Below are positions 1 through 6,003 of a stretch of 13,172 nt of DNA, one piece after another (position 1 is the stretch's first letter; each line of letters opens with the position of its first letter). The position numbers and the translations under genes were made by a program. The DNA comes from an uncultured Ruminococcus sp. (lineage in GTDB: Bacteria > Bacillota > Clostridia > Oscillospirales > Ruminococcaceae), in assembly GCA_947176685.1 (NCBI GenBank), contig CAMWRL010000033.1:1-13172 (forward strand), read 5' to 3'. The notes under the pieces were generated by a model that was not told the origin of the DNA, searched no databases, and saw only the letters and a program-made list of their open reading frames with translations.

Positions 1-74
1 TGCAAAGTAGATGCCGATACTATAGCCGGTTCAGCGTTTTTTGCCTTAAATCCAAGTTCTTCCGTGTAATTCAT
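1..74 (-). CDS. proA: Gamma-glutamyl phosphate reductase, N-terminal fragment (cut by window edge)
   Basis: Only the first 24 codons are present (MNYTEELGFKAKNAEPAIVS...); the rest lies beyond the left edge. The start ATG has a GAGGTG ribosome site 8 bases upstream (plus-strand positions 83-88). The N-terminus fits ProA, which often opens with a short helix containing a GxKAK-like stretch. The strongest argument is context: the gene starts 23 bases after proB on the same strand, the usual proB-proA order. ProA reduces gamma-glutamyl phosphate with NADPH to glutamate-5-semialdehyde, the second step of proline synthesis. The identity is inferred from position plus a short N-terminus; no catalytic residues are visible. 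Confidence 0.72.
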   Translation of the reverse strand, partial: MNYTEELGFKAKNAEPAIVSASTL

Positions 75-97
75 AATATATTCACCTCATTAAAATT

Positions 98-886
98 TTA
101 AGCTTTGAAAAATGTTCCCAGTTCTCTGTCCTCAAAGAGGTCGTACAACAGGTCGGGATTCCTGCCATTCATAATAACCATGTCGATTCCTGCCGCCGCC
201 GCAATCTTTGCCGCATTGATTTTTGTGGACATTCCGCCTGTACCCAGACTTGACCCTGCTCCGCCTGCGGCATTTTCGATTTCGGGAGTTATTTTTTCCA
301 CGAAACTTATCGGTTTTGCATTGGGATTTATACGTGGGTCATCATCATAAAGTGCGTCAATATCCGAAAGTATCAATAACAAATCAGCTTCGGACAGCTC
401 CGCAACCAGTGCCGACAATGAATCGTTTTCACCGATTTCAAGCTCCAGTTCGTCAATGGCGATTGTATCGTTTTCGTTGATTATCGGAATAACTCCCATA
501 CCTATGAGACTTTCGACAGTATTACGGAAGTTGCTGCAATGGTTGGGATTGTTTATAATAGTTTTAGTCAGAAGTATCTGCGCTACTGTAACGCTGTACT
601 TTTCAAACATATCGTCATATATGTGCATAAGTTCGCACTGTCCGACTGCCGCAACCGCCTGTTTCATACGGGTGTCTTTGGGCTTTCGGGAAAGTCCGAG
701 TTTGCCTGCGCCAAGTCCGACAGCTCCCGAAGATACCATTATAATTTCACGTCCTGAGTTATGCAGGTCTGATATTACACGCACAAGATTTGTCATACGG
801 CGTATATTGAGTTTGCCTGTACTATGGGCGAGCGTTGATGTACCAAGTTTTATAACTACTCTCTTTTTTTCTGAAATATTCCTCAT
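98..886 (-). CDS. proB: Glutamate 5-kinase, short form without PUA domain
   Basis: Phosphorylates glutamate with ATP to gamma-glutamyl phosphate, the first committed step of proline synthesis, in the cytoplasm. The 262-residue product is an amino-acid kinase fold throughout. It shows VIKLGTSTL at 11-19 (nucleotide-binding start), SSGAVGLGAGKL at 52-63, INENDTIA near 136-143, the Asp-rich LSDIDALYDDDPR at 173-185 and GTGGMSTKINAAK at 215-227. E. coli ProB is about 367 residues because of a C-terminal PUA domain; this one stops right after the kinase domain, a known short version. The start ATG is preceded by AAGGAAAG. It lies 15 bases after the dehydrogenase gene and 23 bases before proA, so the three are probably co-transcribed. 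Proline feedback inhibition acts in the kinase domain, so it may be kept. Confidence 0.95.
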   Translation of the reverse strand: MRNISEKKRVVIKLGTSTLAHSTGKLNIRRMTNLVRVISDLHNSGREIIMVSSGAVGLGAGKLGLSRKPKDTRMKQAVAAVGQCELMHIYDDMFEKYSVTVAQILLTKTIINNPNHCSNFRNTVESLIGMGVIPIINENDTIAIDELELEIGENDSLSALVAELSEADLLLILSDIDALYDDDPRINPNAKPISFVEKITPEIENAAGGAGSSLGTGGMSTKINAAKIAAAAGIDMVIMNGRNPDLLYDLFEDRELGTFFKA

Positions 887-901
887 AATTAAATCTTTCC
901 T

Positions 902-1852
902 TCAGTTTACTTTATTTATGGGAGTCCCGTTCTGCCAAGCCTTTATATTGTCGCATACTATACCGACAAGACGTTTTCTTGTCTCAAACGCCGCCCACGA
1001 TGTATGCGGAGTTATAATACAGTTGCGGACGTTTTTCAAAGGAGTGTCAGGGGACATAGGCTCTTTTTCCAGAACGTCCAGATATGCCGCCGCAATCTTA
1101 CCTTGACTGAGTGCGTCAGCAAGGTCTTTTTCGTTCACGACAGCTCCCCTTGAAGTGTTTATTAAAATCGCAGTCGGTTTCATTTCCGAAAGAAGTCTGG
1201 CATTTATAATGCCTTTTGTTTTTTCGGTAAGCGGACAGTGGAATGTAAGTATATCGGCTTTCCGGACGGCTGTCATAATATCCGTGACTTCATACGGACA
1301 ATTTTCCGGTCTGGTGCGTGTACTTACAACGATATTCATATTGAATGCTTCTGCGATTTTCGCAACCTGTCTGCCTATTGAACCGTACCCCACTATTGAC
1401 AGGGTTTTTCCGGCAAGTTCGGCGGTAGGTATCGGGAAATACGAAAATGACGGAAATTTTTCCCATTCGCCGTTTTTTACAGCAATGTCGTAATCACGTA
1501 TTTTATTGCAGTAGTCAAGTATGTATGCAAAAGTCTGCTGAGCTACGGCATTTGTGGAGTAAGAGCCGGCGTTGCATACAGTGATATTTTTTTCAGCGGC
1601 ATAAGCTGTATCAATGTTGTTGTAACCCGTTGCGAAAAGTCCTATATACTTCAGATTGGGACAACTGTCGATTACTTCCCGTGTAATCATAACCTTATTG
1701 CAGAGGACTATTTCAGCATCACCGATATTTGCGGCTGTTTCCTCCGGAGACGTTAGCGGTATTATTTTCACATCTCCCAGTTCCTCAAGGGGTGCTGTAG
1801 AAATATCTCCGCTTATATTGACCGTATACCAGTCCAGAACAGCTATTTTCAT
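902..1852 (-). CDS. D-isomer-specific 2-hydroxyacid dehydrogenase (glycerate dehydrogenase/hydroxypyruvate reductase-like)
   Basis: NAD(P)-dependent oxidoreductase of 316 residues. The Rossmann dinucleotide motif is VGYGSIG at 154-160 (GxGxxG). The catalytic triad of the family is visible: Arg235 in NTSRGAVV, Glu264 in VLEKEP and His283 in TPHTSWA. The closing ITPHTSWAAFETRKRL stretch and the overall length resemble glycerate dehydrogenases, but substrate cannot be assigned from sequence; lactate, phosphoglycerate or other 2-oxoacids remain possible. Its ATG abuts the stop of the upstream membrane-protein gene (TAAATG), and the ribosome site GGAGGAGGAAG lies inside that gene, so translation is probably coupled. 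proB follows 15 bases downstream. Linkage to proline genes has no obvious metabolic reason. Confidence 0.9.
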   Translation of the reverse strand: MKIAVLDWYTVNISGDISTAPLEELGDVKIIPLTSPEETAANIGDAEIVLCNKVMITREVIDSCPNLKYIGLFATGYNNIDTAYAAEKNITVCNAGSYSTNAVAQQTFAYILDYCNKIRDYDIAVKNGEWEKFPSFSYFPIPTAELAGKTLSIVGYGSIGRQVAKIAEAFNMNIVVSTRTRPENCPYEVTDIMTAVRKADILTFHCPLTEKTKGIINARLLSEMKPTAILINTSRGAVVNEKDLADALSQGKIAAAYLDVLEKEPMSPDTPLKNVRNCIITPHTSWAAFETRKRLVGIVCDNIKAWQNGTPINKVN

Positions 1853-2221
1853 TTATTCTTCCTCCTCCGGAGTATTTTCTTCCGGTACTTCCTCAGCATC
1901 TCCGGAAACTGCCGCAACAACGGGGTCTTTCTTCCTGAACACTATGGACGTTATAAACGCTACTGCCAGCAATACAGCTTCAACGATTCCGACCATATAA
2001 AAAAGCGTTTTGCTGTCCGAAAGCCATATTATAAGTGAAAACGGTATAGCTATCGCCATTATAAGCTGATAAAGGGATTTTTCTTTGACAAACCTGAATA
2101 CAAAGAAAATCAGTGATATTATACAGAATATCAGGTGCAGACCAAACGGAAACGGAAACAGTGATGCTTGTTTGATTTCGGAAGTCTGCGCCATAGTTAA
2201 AAATAAATCAGAAAAATTCAT
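1853..2221 (-). CDS. Small three-helix membrane protein with acidic tail, unknown function
   Basis: 122 residues, not recognised. The chosen ATG (MNFSDLFL...) has GGAGGAT 6-7 bases upstream; an in-frame ATG seven codons earlier has no such site. Three hydrophobic segments are seen at about 27-45, 50-67 and 73-95, followed by a cytoplasmic-looking RKKD motif and a strongly acidic tail (EEVPEENTPEEEE). It is the first gene of the leftward operon with the hydroxyacid dehydrogenase, proB and proA, behind a sigma-A promoter at 2306-2334. The short hydrophilic N-terminus does not look like a cleaved signal peptide. No catalytic or binding motif was seen. Confidence 0.8.
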   Translation of the reverse strand: MNFSDLFLTMAQTSEIKQASLFPFPFGLHLIFCIISLIFFVFRFVKEKSLYQLIMAIAIPFSLIIWLSDSKTLFYMVGIVEAVLLAVAFITSIVFRKKDPVVAAVSGDAEEVPEENTPEEEE

Positions 2222-2305
2222 TAAATCCTCCGACCGCCACAAAAGCGGGACTGTTATTTAACGGTATACAGCCATACCGATATGTGAAAAAAATCTGCTT
2301 TTTAA

Positions 2306-2334
2306 AGTATAACACAAATTCCGGAAAATTTCAA
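2306..2334 (-). promoter_or_regulatory. Sigma-A promoter of the membrane protein-dehydrogenase-proBA operon
   Basis: On the minus strand TTGAAA (2334-2329) is followed after 17 bases by TATACT (2311-2306), close to the sigma-A consensus. Transcription would start near 2299, giving a leader of about 80 bases before the first ATG. The leader contains a short dyad (CGGTAT, 6-base loop, ATACCG) with no terminator character. Confidence 0.65.
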
Positions 2335-2456
2335 CAGCTTTTTAAAAAAAGATTGCCGGACTATACAAAATGCAGAATAATTGTGAAAAAAAGAGATTAC
2401 AAAAGATAAATTACAAAAAATTCGGAAATATACGTTCTTTCGTCAGAAGATGACAC

Positions 2457-2485
2457 TTAAAGTTCATACGAACTTATGATATAAT
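2457..2485 (+). promoter_or_regulatory. Promoter of the DUF1836 regulator with an embedded operator-like dyad
   Basis: A consensus -10 TATAAT lies at 2480-2485, with a weak -35 (TTAAAG, 2457-2462) 17 bases upstream. Between them sits an inverted repeat, AAGTTC-ATAC-GAACTT (2460-2475), with perfect 6-bp arms. A dyad between -35 and -10 is the classic place for a MerR-family operator, and the gene downstream encodes a MerR-like protein, so autoregulation is a reasonable inference. Confidence 0.55.
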
Positions 2486-2515
2486 CATATCATCACATCA
2501 CAGGAGTTGAAGATT

Positions 2516-3106
2516 ATGAATCGTTATATTCCCGGTACCACACTAAAATTCAGCGAACAAGCGAGAGATGAGGCATTTTCAATAATTTCACCGGTACTTG
2601 AAGCAACCGGAGGTCTTACGCTTTCGCAGTTGTCGAAGCTTACAGGACTTACCGGAACTACCATACAGAACTGGATAAAACGTGGCTGGGTTGCGGCTAC
2701 GCACGGCAAGAAATATTCAAGAAAACAGGTTATCCGGATACTTCTTATAAATATGCTCAGAAATGCAATGAGACTTGAAGATATTGCCCGTCTTATGGAA
2801 TACGTAAACGGCGACGTTGAAGATACTTCCGATGACATTATAGATGACGATGTATGGTACAACATACTTTGCAGAATCATATTCACTGCCGAAGACGAGG
2901 GGGCTTTTGAAGCAAGTTCCATCAAAAAACTTATAAAGAACGAGCTTGAACAGTGTACAAATGAAATACATATCCGTTCTGACGAATATAAATTACATAA
3001 TGCAATGTTTATAATGGTTATGGGCTACAGAAGTTCCTGTCTCAAAAATGAGATGGAAAAGGTTCTTGATGTAGTACTTAATGAAATGAATGGTTTAAAT
3101 AATTAA
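2516..3106 (+). CDS. DUF1836 protein, MerR-like transcriptional regulator
   Basis: 196 residues. The N-terminal part carries a winged-helix-like DNA-binding segment: TLSQLSKLTGLTGTTIQNWIKRG at about 35-57, then a wing (VAATHGKKYSRKQ), followed by helices LINMLRNAMRLEDIARLMEYVNG (78-99), the layout of DUF1836 proteins, which are MerR-like. The C-terminal half is helical and acidic and has no recognised ligand site. The start ATG at 2516 has AGGAG 9 bases upstream; an earlier in-frame TTG at 2507 directly touches that site and is unlikely. The gene ends 13 bases before the SPFH protein gene, so the two probably form an operon. A dyad inside its promoter suggests self-control. The family is fairly sure; the regulated genes are not known. 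Confidence 0.82.
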   Translation: MNRYIPGTTLKFSEQARDEAFSIISPVLEATGGLTLSQLSKLTGLTGTTIQNWIKRGWVAATHGKKYSRKQVIRILLINMLRNAMRLEDIARLMEYVNGDVEDTSDDIIDDDVWYNILCRIIFTAEDEGAFEASSIKKLIKNELEQCTNEIHIRSDEYKLHNAMFIMVMGYRSSCLKNEMEKVLDVVLNEMNGLNN

Positions 3107-3119
3107 GGAGAGATTTTTT

Positions 3120-4061
3120 ATGAAAAGATTTCAGGAATTAAACAGGGACGGCTCTGTAAAAAGAAATTTCAAAGGTGTAAAATGGGCAGTCATAGGTATT
3201 GCTGTACTTCTTATAGGTGCTTCTTCACTTACAATAGTACCTGCCGGCAACACCGGCGTACTGCTTACTCTTGGAAAGGTTTCCGCAACTTCTTTTCAGG
3301 AGGGCGCACACTTCAAAATACCGTTTGTACAGACGGTCGAGAATATGTCAAACAAGATTCAGGTCTATGAAACTCCGGCTTCGGCAGTTTCAAAGGATTT
3401 GCAGACAGTAAGCAGCACTCTTGCAGTAAACTACAGGCTTGTTTCCGACAAGTCCCCCGATATGTACAAAAATGTCGGTCTGGACTATCAGACAATTCTT
3501 ATAACTCCGGTAGTACAGGAATGCTTCAAATCCGCTACAGCCAATTATACTGCTGAACAGCTTATTACAGAACGTCAGACGGTTGCTGACAATGTAAAGG
3601 AATCACTTGAGAAAAAACTCAAAGACTATGGTATATACATAGAAAAATTCAATATAGTAAACTTTGACTTCTCGTCGGAGTTCAACAACGCTATCGAAGC
3701 AAAACAGGTTGCTGAACAGAATCTTCTCAAAACAAAGACCGAACAGGAACAGGCAATCGTCATTGCAAACGCAGAAGCTGAAAAGAAAGTTATTTCCGCA
3801 AAGGCAGAGGCAGAAGCCATTATGGCTCAGGCGCAGGCTCAGGCTGACGCTAATGAATTACTTGAAAAGTCCCTTACGCCCAAGGTTATCGCTTATGAAC
3901 AGATTCAGAAATGGAACGGCGTACTTCCGAAAGTTACCGGAAGCGACAATGGTATGCTGGTTAATATAGACCTTGACGACATTTCGTCATCATCGTCCTA
4001 TACAGCACCGCAGTACACAGACCCTGTTGAACCGTCAGCAGATGATGAACCTGTACAATAA
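3120..4061 (+). CDS. SPFH/prohibitin-domain membrane protein
   Basis: 313 residues with one membrane helix near the N-terminus (about 22-39, WAVIGIAVLLIGASSLTIV), typical of prohibitin/HflC-type proteins. An SPFH domain covers roughly 40-195; features include VPAGNTGVLLTLGKV, the FQEGAHFKIPFVQTV segment, and YTAEQLITERQTVADNV at 143-159. A coiled coil rich in Ala, Glu and Gln follows (195-250, with repeated AEAEK/AQAQAQ). The C-terminal tail is Ser/Asp/Glu-rich and disordered-looking. Such proteins form large membrane-bound oligomers that organise membrane domains or control proteases such as FtsH; the partner here is unknown. AAGGAG lies 9 bases before the ATG. The DUF1836 regulator is immediately upstream, and an inverted repeat follows the stop codon. 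Confidence 0.9.
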   Translation: MKRFQELNRDGSVKRNFKGVKWAVIGIAVLLIGASSLTIVPAGNTGVLLTLGKVSATSFQEGAHFKIPFVQTVENMSNKIQVYETPASAVSKDLQTVSSTLAVNYRLVSDKSPDMYKNVGLDYQTILITPVVQECFKSATANYTAEQLITERQTVADNVKESLEKKLKDYGIYIEKFNIVNFDFSSEFNNAIEAKQVAEQNLLKTKTEQEQAIVIANAEAEKKVISAKAEAEAIMAQAQAQADANELLEKSLTPKVIAYEQIQKWNGVLPKVTGSDNGMLVNIDLDDISSSSSYTAPQYTDPVEPSADDEPVQ

Positions 4062-4070
4062 TATGAAAAT

Positions 4071-4112
4071 ACGGACGTACCTTAAAAGATACGTCCGTTC
4101 GTGTGTGTGTGT
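4071..4112. terminator. Bidirectional intrinsic terminator between convergent SPFH and deacetylase genes
   Basis: A 9-bp perfect stem ACGGACGTA (4071-4079) / TACGTCCGT (4090-4098) with a 10-base loop sits between the two stop codons. On the plus strand the tail is GT-rich (TCGTGTGTGTGTGTT); on the minus strand it is ATTTTCATATTATT. It can serve both convergent genes, though neither tail is a pure U-tract. Confidence 0.65.
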
Positions 4113-4849
4113 TATACCGTGAAGCCCTGCTCCCTGAAACTGTCAATGACTTCGCCTAAAATCTGGGCGTTTGTCGAAGACACAGAGTGAAGCAGAAGTA
4201 TTTCACCGCCGTGTGCTGATTCTGTAAGTTTCTTTATACCCATCGCCGGGTCTGGCTGACTGTCTGTTTTCCAGTCCACATATGCGAAACTCCAGAATAA
4301 TGTTTTATATCCGCATTTCTGGATAGTCTCCAGAGCCTGTTCGGAGTACTCTCCGCACGGGCAGCGGAAATACTGCATCTGATAACCGTAATTATTCATT
4401 ACATAGTCATGCAGAGACATAATTTCTTCTTCGGCTTCTTTTTTCGACAGTGTGGGCAGACTTGCATGTCTCATACCGTGATTTCCGAGTACATGTCCTT
4501 CATCAATCATACGCTGTACAAGGGCTTTTTCCTTTTTGGCGTAGTCACCTGTAAGGAAAAATATCGCTTTGACGTTCTTTTCTTTCAGCGTATCAAGAAT
4601 CTTTTCAGTATAGCCGTTTTCGTACCCTTGGTCAAAGGTTATTATTATATGGCTCTCGTCTCCTGACATAGCACTTGCTCCATAGTCGCCGTACCTGTCG
4701 TTGAATGACAACGCATCTGTCGGACGGTTTTTACTGTCAACCGCCGTGCCTTGTCCGTAACCGATTTTCGTGTTGTCAACTGCGTAAACCGCCGTTGACG
4801 GAATCGCCACTGTTAAAGCTGTCATTACAGGAAATATTTTTTTAATCAT
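4112..4849 (-). CDS. PdaA-like polysaccharide deacetylase (NodB domain), secreted
   Basis: 245 residues with an N-terminal signal-like stretch (MIKKIFPVMTALTVAIPSTA, cleavage plausible after VYA). The NodB carbohydrate-esterase 4 domain shows motif 1 TFDQGYENG (72-79; catalytic Asp73), motif 2 NHGMRH (123-128; metal-binding His124 and His128), motif 3 RCPCG (162-166) and a late LLLHS with His221. The order YGQG...NRPTDALSFNDRYG, TFDxGYENGYT, FWSFAYVDWK and ILLLHSVSSTNA closely follows PdaA, the N-acetylmuramic acid deacetylase that forms the muramic delta-lactam of spore cortex. Motif 1 has Gln where PdaA has Asn and most NodB proteins have Asp. The protein ends soon after REQGF, slightly shorter than PdaA. 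Ribosome site AAGGAAAT precedes the ATG. Whether the host sporulates is unknown. Confidence 0.88.
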   Translation of the reverse strand: MIKKIFPVMTALTVAIPSTAVYAVDNTKIGYGQGTAVDSKNRPTDALSFNDRYGDYGASAMSGDESHIIITFDQGYENGYTEKILDTLKEKNVKAIFFLTGDYAKKEKALVQRMIDEGHVLGNHGMRHASLPTLSKKEAEEEIMSLHDYVMNNYGYQMQYFRCPCGEYSEQALETIQKCGYKTLFWSFAYVDWKTDSQPDPAMGIKKLTESAHGGEILLLHSVSSTNAQILGEVIDSFREQGFTV

Positions 4850-4873
4850 AGGCGTTTTATTTCCTTTTGAAAA

Positions 4874-4902
4874 TTGCGGATTACGTCCGCAAAAGTATTA
4901 TA
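4874..4902. promoter_or_regulatory. Divergent promoter region with 7-bp dyad between deacetylase and small-peptide genes
   Basis: An inverted repeat TTGCGGA-TTACG-TCCGCAA (4874-4892) lies next to minus-strand TATAAT (4902-4897), a likely -10 for the deacetylase, placing the dyad near its transcription start. On the plus strand, TTGCGG (4874-4879) and TATTAT (4896-4901), 16 bases apart, could drive the small gene. The dyad may be an operator or an RNA hairpin in the deacetylase leader. Promoter calls here are weak because no good -35 is seen on the minus strand. Confidence 0.4.
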
Positions 4903-4953
4903 ACCGTACAGGACAATAATATTATAAGTAAAAATATCCACAGGAGGTATAAT

Positions 4954-5091
4954 ATGAAAATAAATCTCAAAAAGAAAGAAAAAATTAAACTTAAAGAAAA
5001 GAAGTCCGGAAAAAGCGGAGACGGATTTGAGCTTTTATGTGACATAGCTGAATTTATAATTGAAATTATAATTGAAATTATTTTTGACTAA
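4954..5091 (+). CDS. 45-residue peptide: Lys-rich head and Ile/Glu hydrophobic helix, unknown function
   Basis: Not recognised. An ideal ribosome site AGGAGG (4942-4947) lies 6 bases before the ATG, and a strong terminator follows the stop within 5 bases, so this is a real transcription and translation unit. The first 20 residues hold ten lysines (MKINLKKKEKIKLKEKKSGK). After a SGDG turn the C-terminal 21 residues form a hydrophobic/acidic helix (FELLCDIAEFIIEIIIEIIFD). The IIEI period comes from a 12-base tandem DNA repeat (ATAATTGAAATT at 5056-5067 and 5068-5079). The charge split suggests a membrane-surface peptide, possibly a small toxin, regulator or partner of a larger membrane protein; none of these can be chosen. 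A longer reading from an upstream ATG lacks a ribosome site. Confidence 0.68.
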   Translation: MKINLKKKEKIKLKEKKSGKSGDGFELLCDIAEFIIEIIIEIIFD

Positions 5092-5095
5092 ACAA

Positions 5096-5143
5096 AAACG
5101 ACAGCCTGCGATGCTGTCGTTTGTCTTTTGTGTGTTTTTTGCA
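5096..5143. terminator. Strong bidirectional intrinsic terminator between small-peptide gene and ireB
   Basis: A 10-bp perfect stem AAACGACAGC (5096-5105) / GCTGTCGTTT (5113-5122) has a 7-base loop. On the plus strand it is followed by a T-rich tail (GTCTTTTGTGTGTTTTTT). On the minus strand the stem runs into TTTGTTTAG. It fits termination of both convergent genes. Confidence 0.85.
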
Positions 5144-5203
5144 AAAGCTGGATTTTTTCCCGCAATTTTCCTCTGCACCTGTCCGTGCAGCGTCCGGAAA
5201 CAA

Positions 5204-5449
5204 TCACGAGTTGAGGTAAGAACTTACAAGCACCTTAAGAAGCTCATCACGGTCAATATGGCGGATTAAGTTTCTTGCATTATTGTAGGTAGTTATGTAA
5301 GTGGGGTCTTCGGACAGAATATATCCTACAATCTGGCTTATCGGGTCATAACCTTTCTGCATAAGAGCATCATAGATAATAGTGAGATTTTTCCTGAGTT
5401 CTTTTTCCTTGTCGTCGTTCACGGAAAAAGTCATTGTTTTATCGTTCAT
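5204..5449 (-). CDS. ireB: IreB family regulatory phosphoprotein (DUF965)
   Basis: 81 residues, the usual length of this family (B. subtilis YrzL, Enterococcus IreB). Recognisable family blocks are DKTMTFSVNDDKEKE at the N-terminus, YDALMQKGYDPISQIVGYILSEDPTYI in the middle and NARNLIRHIDRDELLKVLV near the end. In Enterococcus, IreB is phosphorylated on N-terminal threonines by the PASTA kinase IreK and influences cephalosporin resistance; Thr5 and Thr7 occupy comparable places here. The ribosome site AAGGAGG precedes the ATG at 7-8 bases. In many Firmicutes the gene sits between alaS and ruvX; neither is present here, so it is relocated. It has its own promoter (5643-5671) and a leader of about 185 bases that folds strongly. 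Confidence 0.93.
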   Translation of the reverse strand: MNDKTMTFSVNDDKEKELRKNLTIIYDALMQKGYDPISQIVGYILSEDPTYITTYNNARNLIRHIDRDELLKVLVSSYLNS

Positions 5450-5477
5450 AAAAAAGCCTCCTTACGATTGAAGTCAC

Positions 5478-5498
5478 TTCCGGAAAAGCTATCCGGAA
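5478..5498 (-). promoter_or_regulatory. Hairpin upstream of the ireB ribosome site
   Basis: A 7-bp perfect stem TTCCGGA (5478-5484) / TCCGGAA (5492-5498) with a 7-base loop lies between the long RNA fold (5504-5637) and the ireB ribosome site. No T-tract follows on the minus strand, so it is not a standard terminator; it could mark an RNA 3' end or affect ireB translation. Confidence 0.4.
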
Positions 5499-5503
5499 AT
5501 TAC

Positions 5504-5637
5504 GGGGTATATTTTTTCAGTCAGTCTGTACGTGAATAAAGCTCCTCCTGTCACAGAAAAATAAATGCACTGGAAGTCTGTCAGCCGGACGATGCTTTTT
5601 ATCAGAACGCACAAAATTATGTTCTGAAAAATTCCCC
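5504..5637 (-). ncRNA. Candidate structured RNA or structured 5' leader of ireB (6S-like rod shape)
   Basis: The RNA predicted to start at the GGGG next to the promoter folds back on itself as one long irregular hairpin. Helices seen, by plus-strand positions: GGGG 5504-5507 with CCCC 5634-5637; TTTTTCAG 5513-5520 with CTGAAAAA 5624-5631; a GTGCGT/ACGTAC helix farther in; AAAGC with GCTTT; and an ACAG/CTGT inner helix. Between the second and third helices is an internal loop of about 11 and 7 bases. The predicted transcription start (about 5636) falls exactly on the outer helix. A rod with a closing stem and central bubble recalls 6S RNA, but 134 bases is short for 6S and no conserved sequence was confirmed. 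The alternative is a regulatory leader. Confidence 0.42.
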
Positions 5638-5642
5638 ATTAT

Positions 5643-5671
5643 ATTATACACGATTTCAAGAGATATTGCAA
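5643..5671 (-). promoter_or_regulatory. Sigma-A promoter for the structured RNA/ireB
   Basis: Minus-strand TTGCAA (5671-5666), 17-base spacer, TATAAT (5648-5643). The predicted start is near 5636, about 185 bases before the ireB ATG. Confidence 0.7.
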
Positions 5672-5674
5672 GCC

Positions 5675-5715
5675 CGAAAAAATTTTTTTATGTAGCGTCC
5701 GGAGAATGTCCGGAC
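5675..5715 (-). terminator. Possible terminator after the DUF1540 gene
   Basis: Stem GTCCGG (5697-5702) / CCGGAC (5710-5715), 7-base loop, just after the DUF1540 stop on the minus strand. A run of T follows only after about 14 bases (GCTACATAAAAAAATTTTTT), so termination is uncertain. Confidence 0.35.
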
Positions 5716-5725
5716 ATCAGAAAAA

Positions 5726-5914
5726 TCAGTCGCAGTTACAGCAGCCTGTTCTCTTCACGAAAGAGTTGCAGTCAGTGCATTCCGGAACGGTCGGGTTATC
5801 TTCGTGAGTGCCAACGCAGATGCAGCCAAGTGAACAGTAGTTTTCGGTTACCATGTTGTGCTGACACTGCGAAACAGTACATTTGATGTGGTCATTTTTC
5901 TTTTTGTTTTCCAT
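5726..5914 (-). CDS. DUF1540 cysteine-rich small protein
   Basis: 62 residues with ten cysteines: KCTVSQCQHN (11-20), YCSLGCICVGTH (26-37), ECTDCNSF (45-52) and the terminal GCCNCD. This spacing and the CTVxxC...YCSLxxIxVG...TDCxSF framework match DUF1540, a Firmicutes family of unknown role, probably metal-binding. The start is the second in-frame ATG, with AAGGAG 9 bases upstream; the first ATG overlaps directly onto that ribosome site. It stands alone between ireB and the TetR gene, with an extended -10 promoter at 5960-5968. Confidence 0.88.
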   Translation of the reverse strand: MENKKKNDHIKCTVSQCQHNMVTENYCSLGCICVGTHEDNPTVPECTDCNSFVKRTGCCNCD

Positions 5915-5959
5915 TATGAACATCTCCTTGAAAAATATCGGGCTTGTTCAGCCACTAAT

Positions 5960-5968
5960 ATTATATCA
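5960..5968 (-). promoter_or_regulatory. Extended -10 promoter of the DUF1540 gene
   Basis: Minus-strand TGATATAAT (5968-5960) is a TGn-extended -10. No convincing -35 is found 16-18 bases upstream, which is tolerated for extended -10 promoters. The start would be near 5953, about 40 bases before the ATG. Confidence 0.5.
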
Positions 5969-6003
5969 CGGACACAACAGTAATATTCAGAAAACAGAAA
6001 ATT

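Noticed and set aside
2460..2475. SOS (LexA) box reading of the GTTC-GAAC dyad
   Set aside because: Firmicute LexA sites read GAAC-N4-GTTC; here the half-sites are in the opposite orientation.
5172..5190. Inverted repeat CTGCAC/GTGCAG after ireB as a terminator
   Set aside because: No T-tract follows on either strand, and a much stronger bidirectional terminator lies at 5096-5143.
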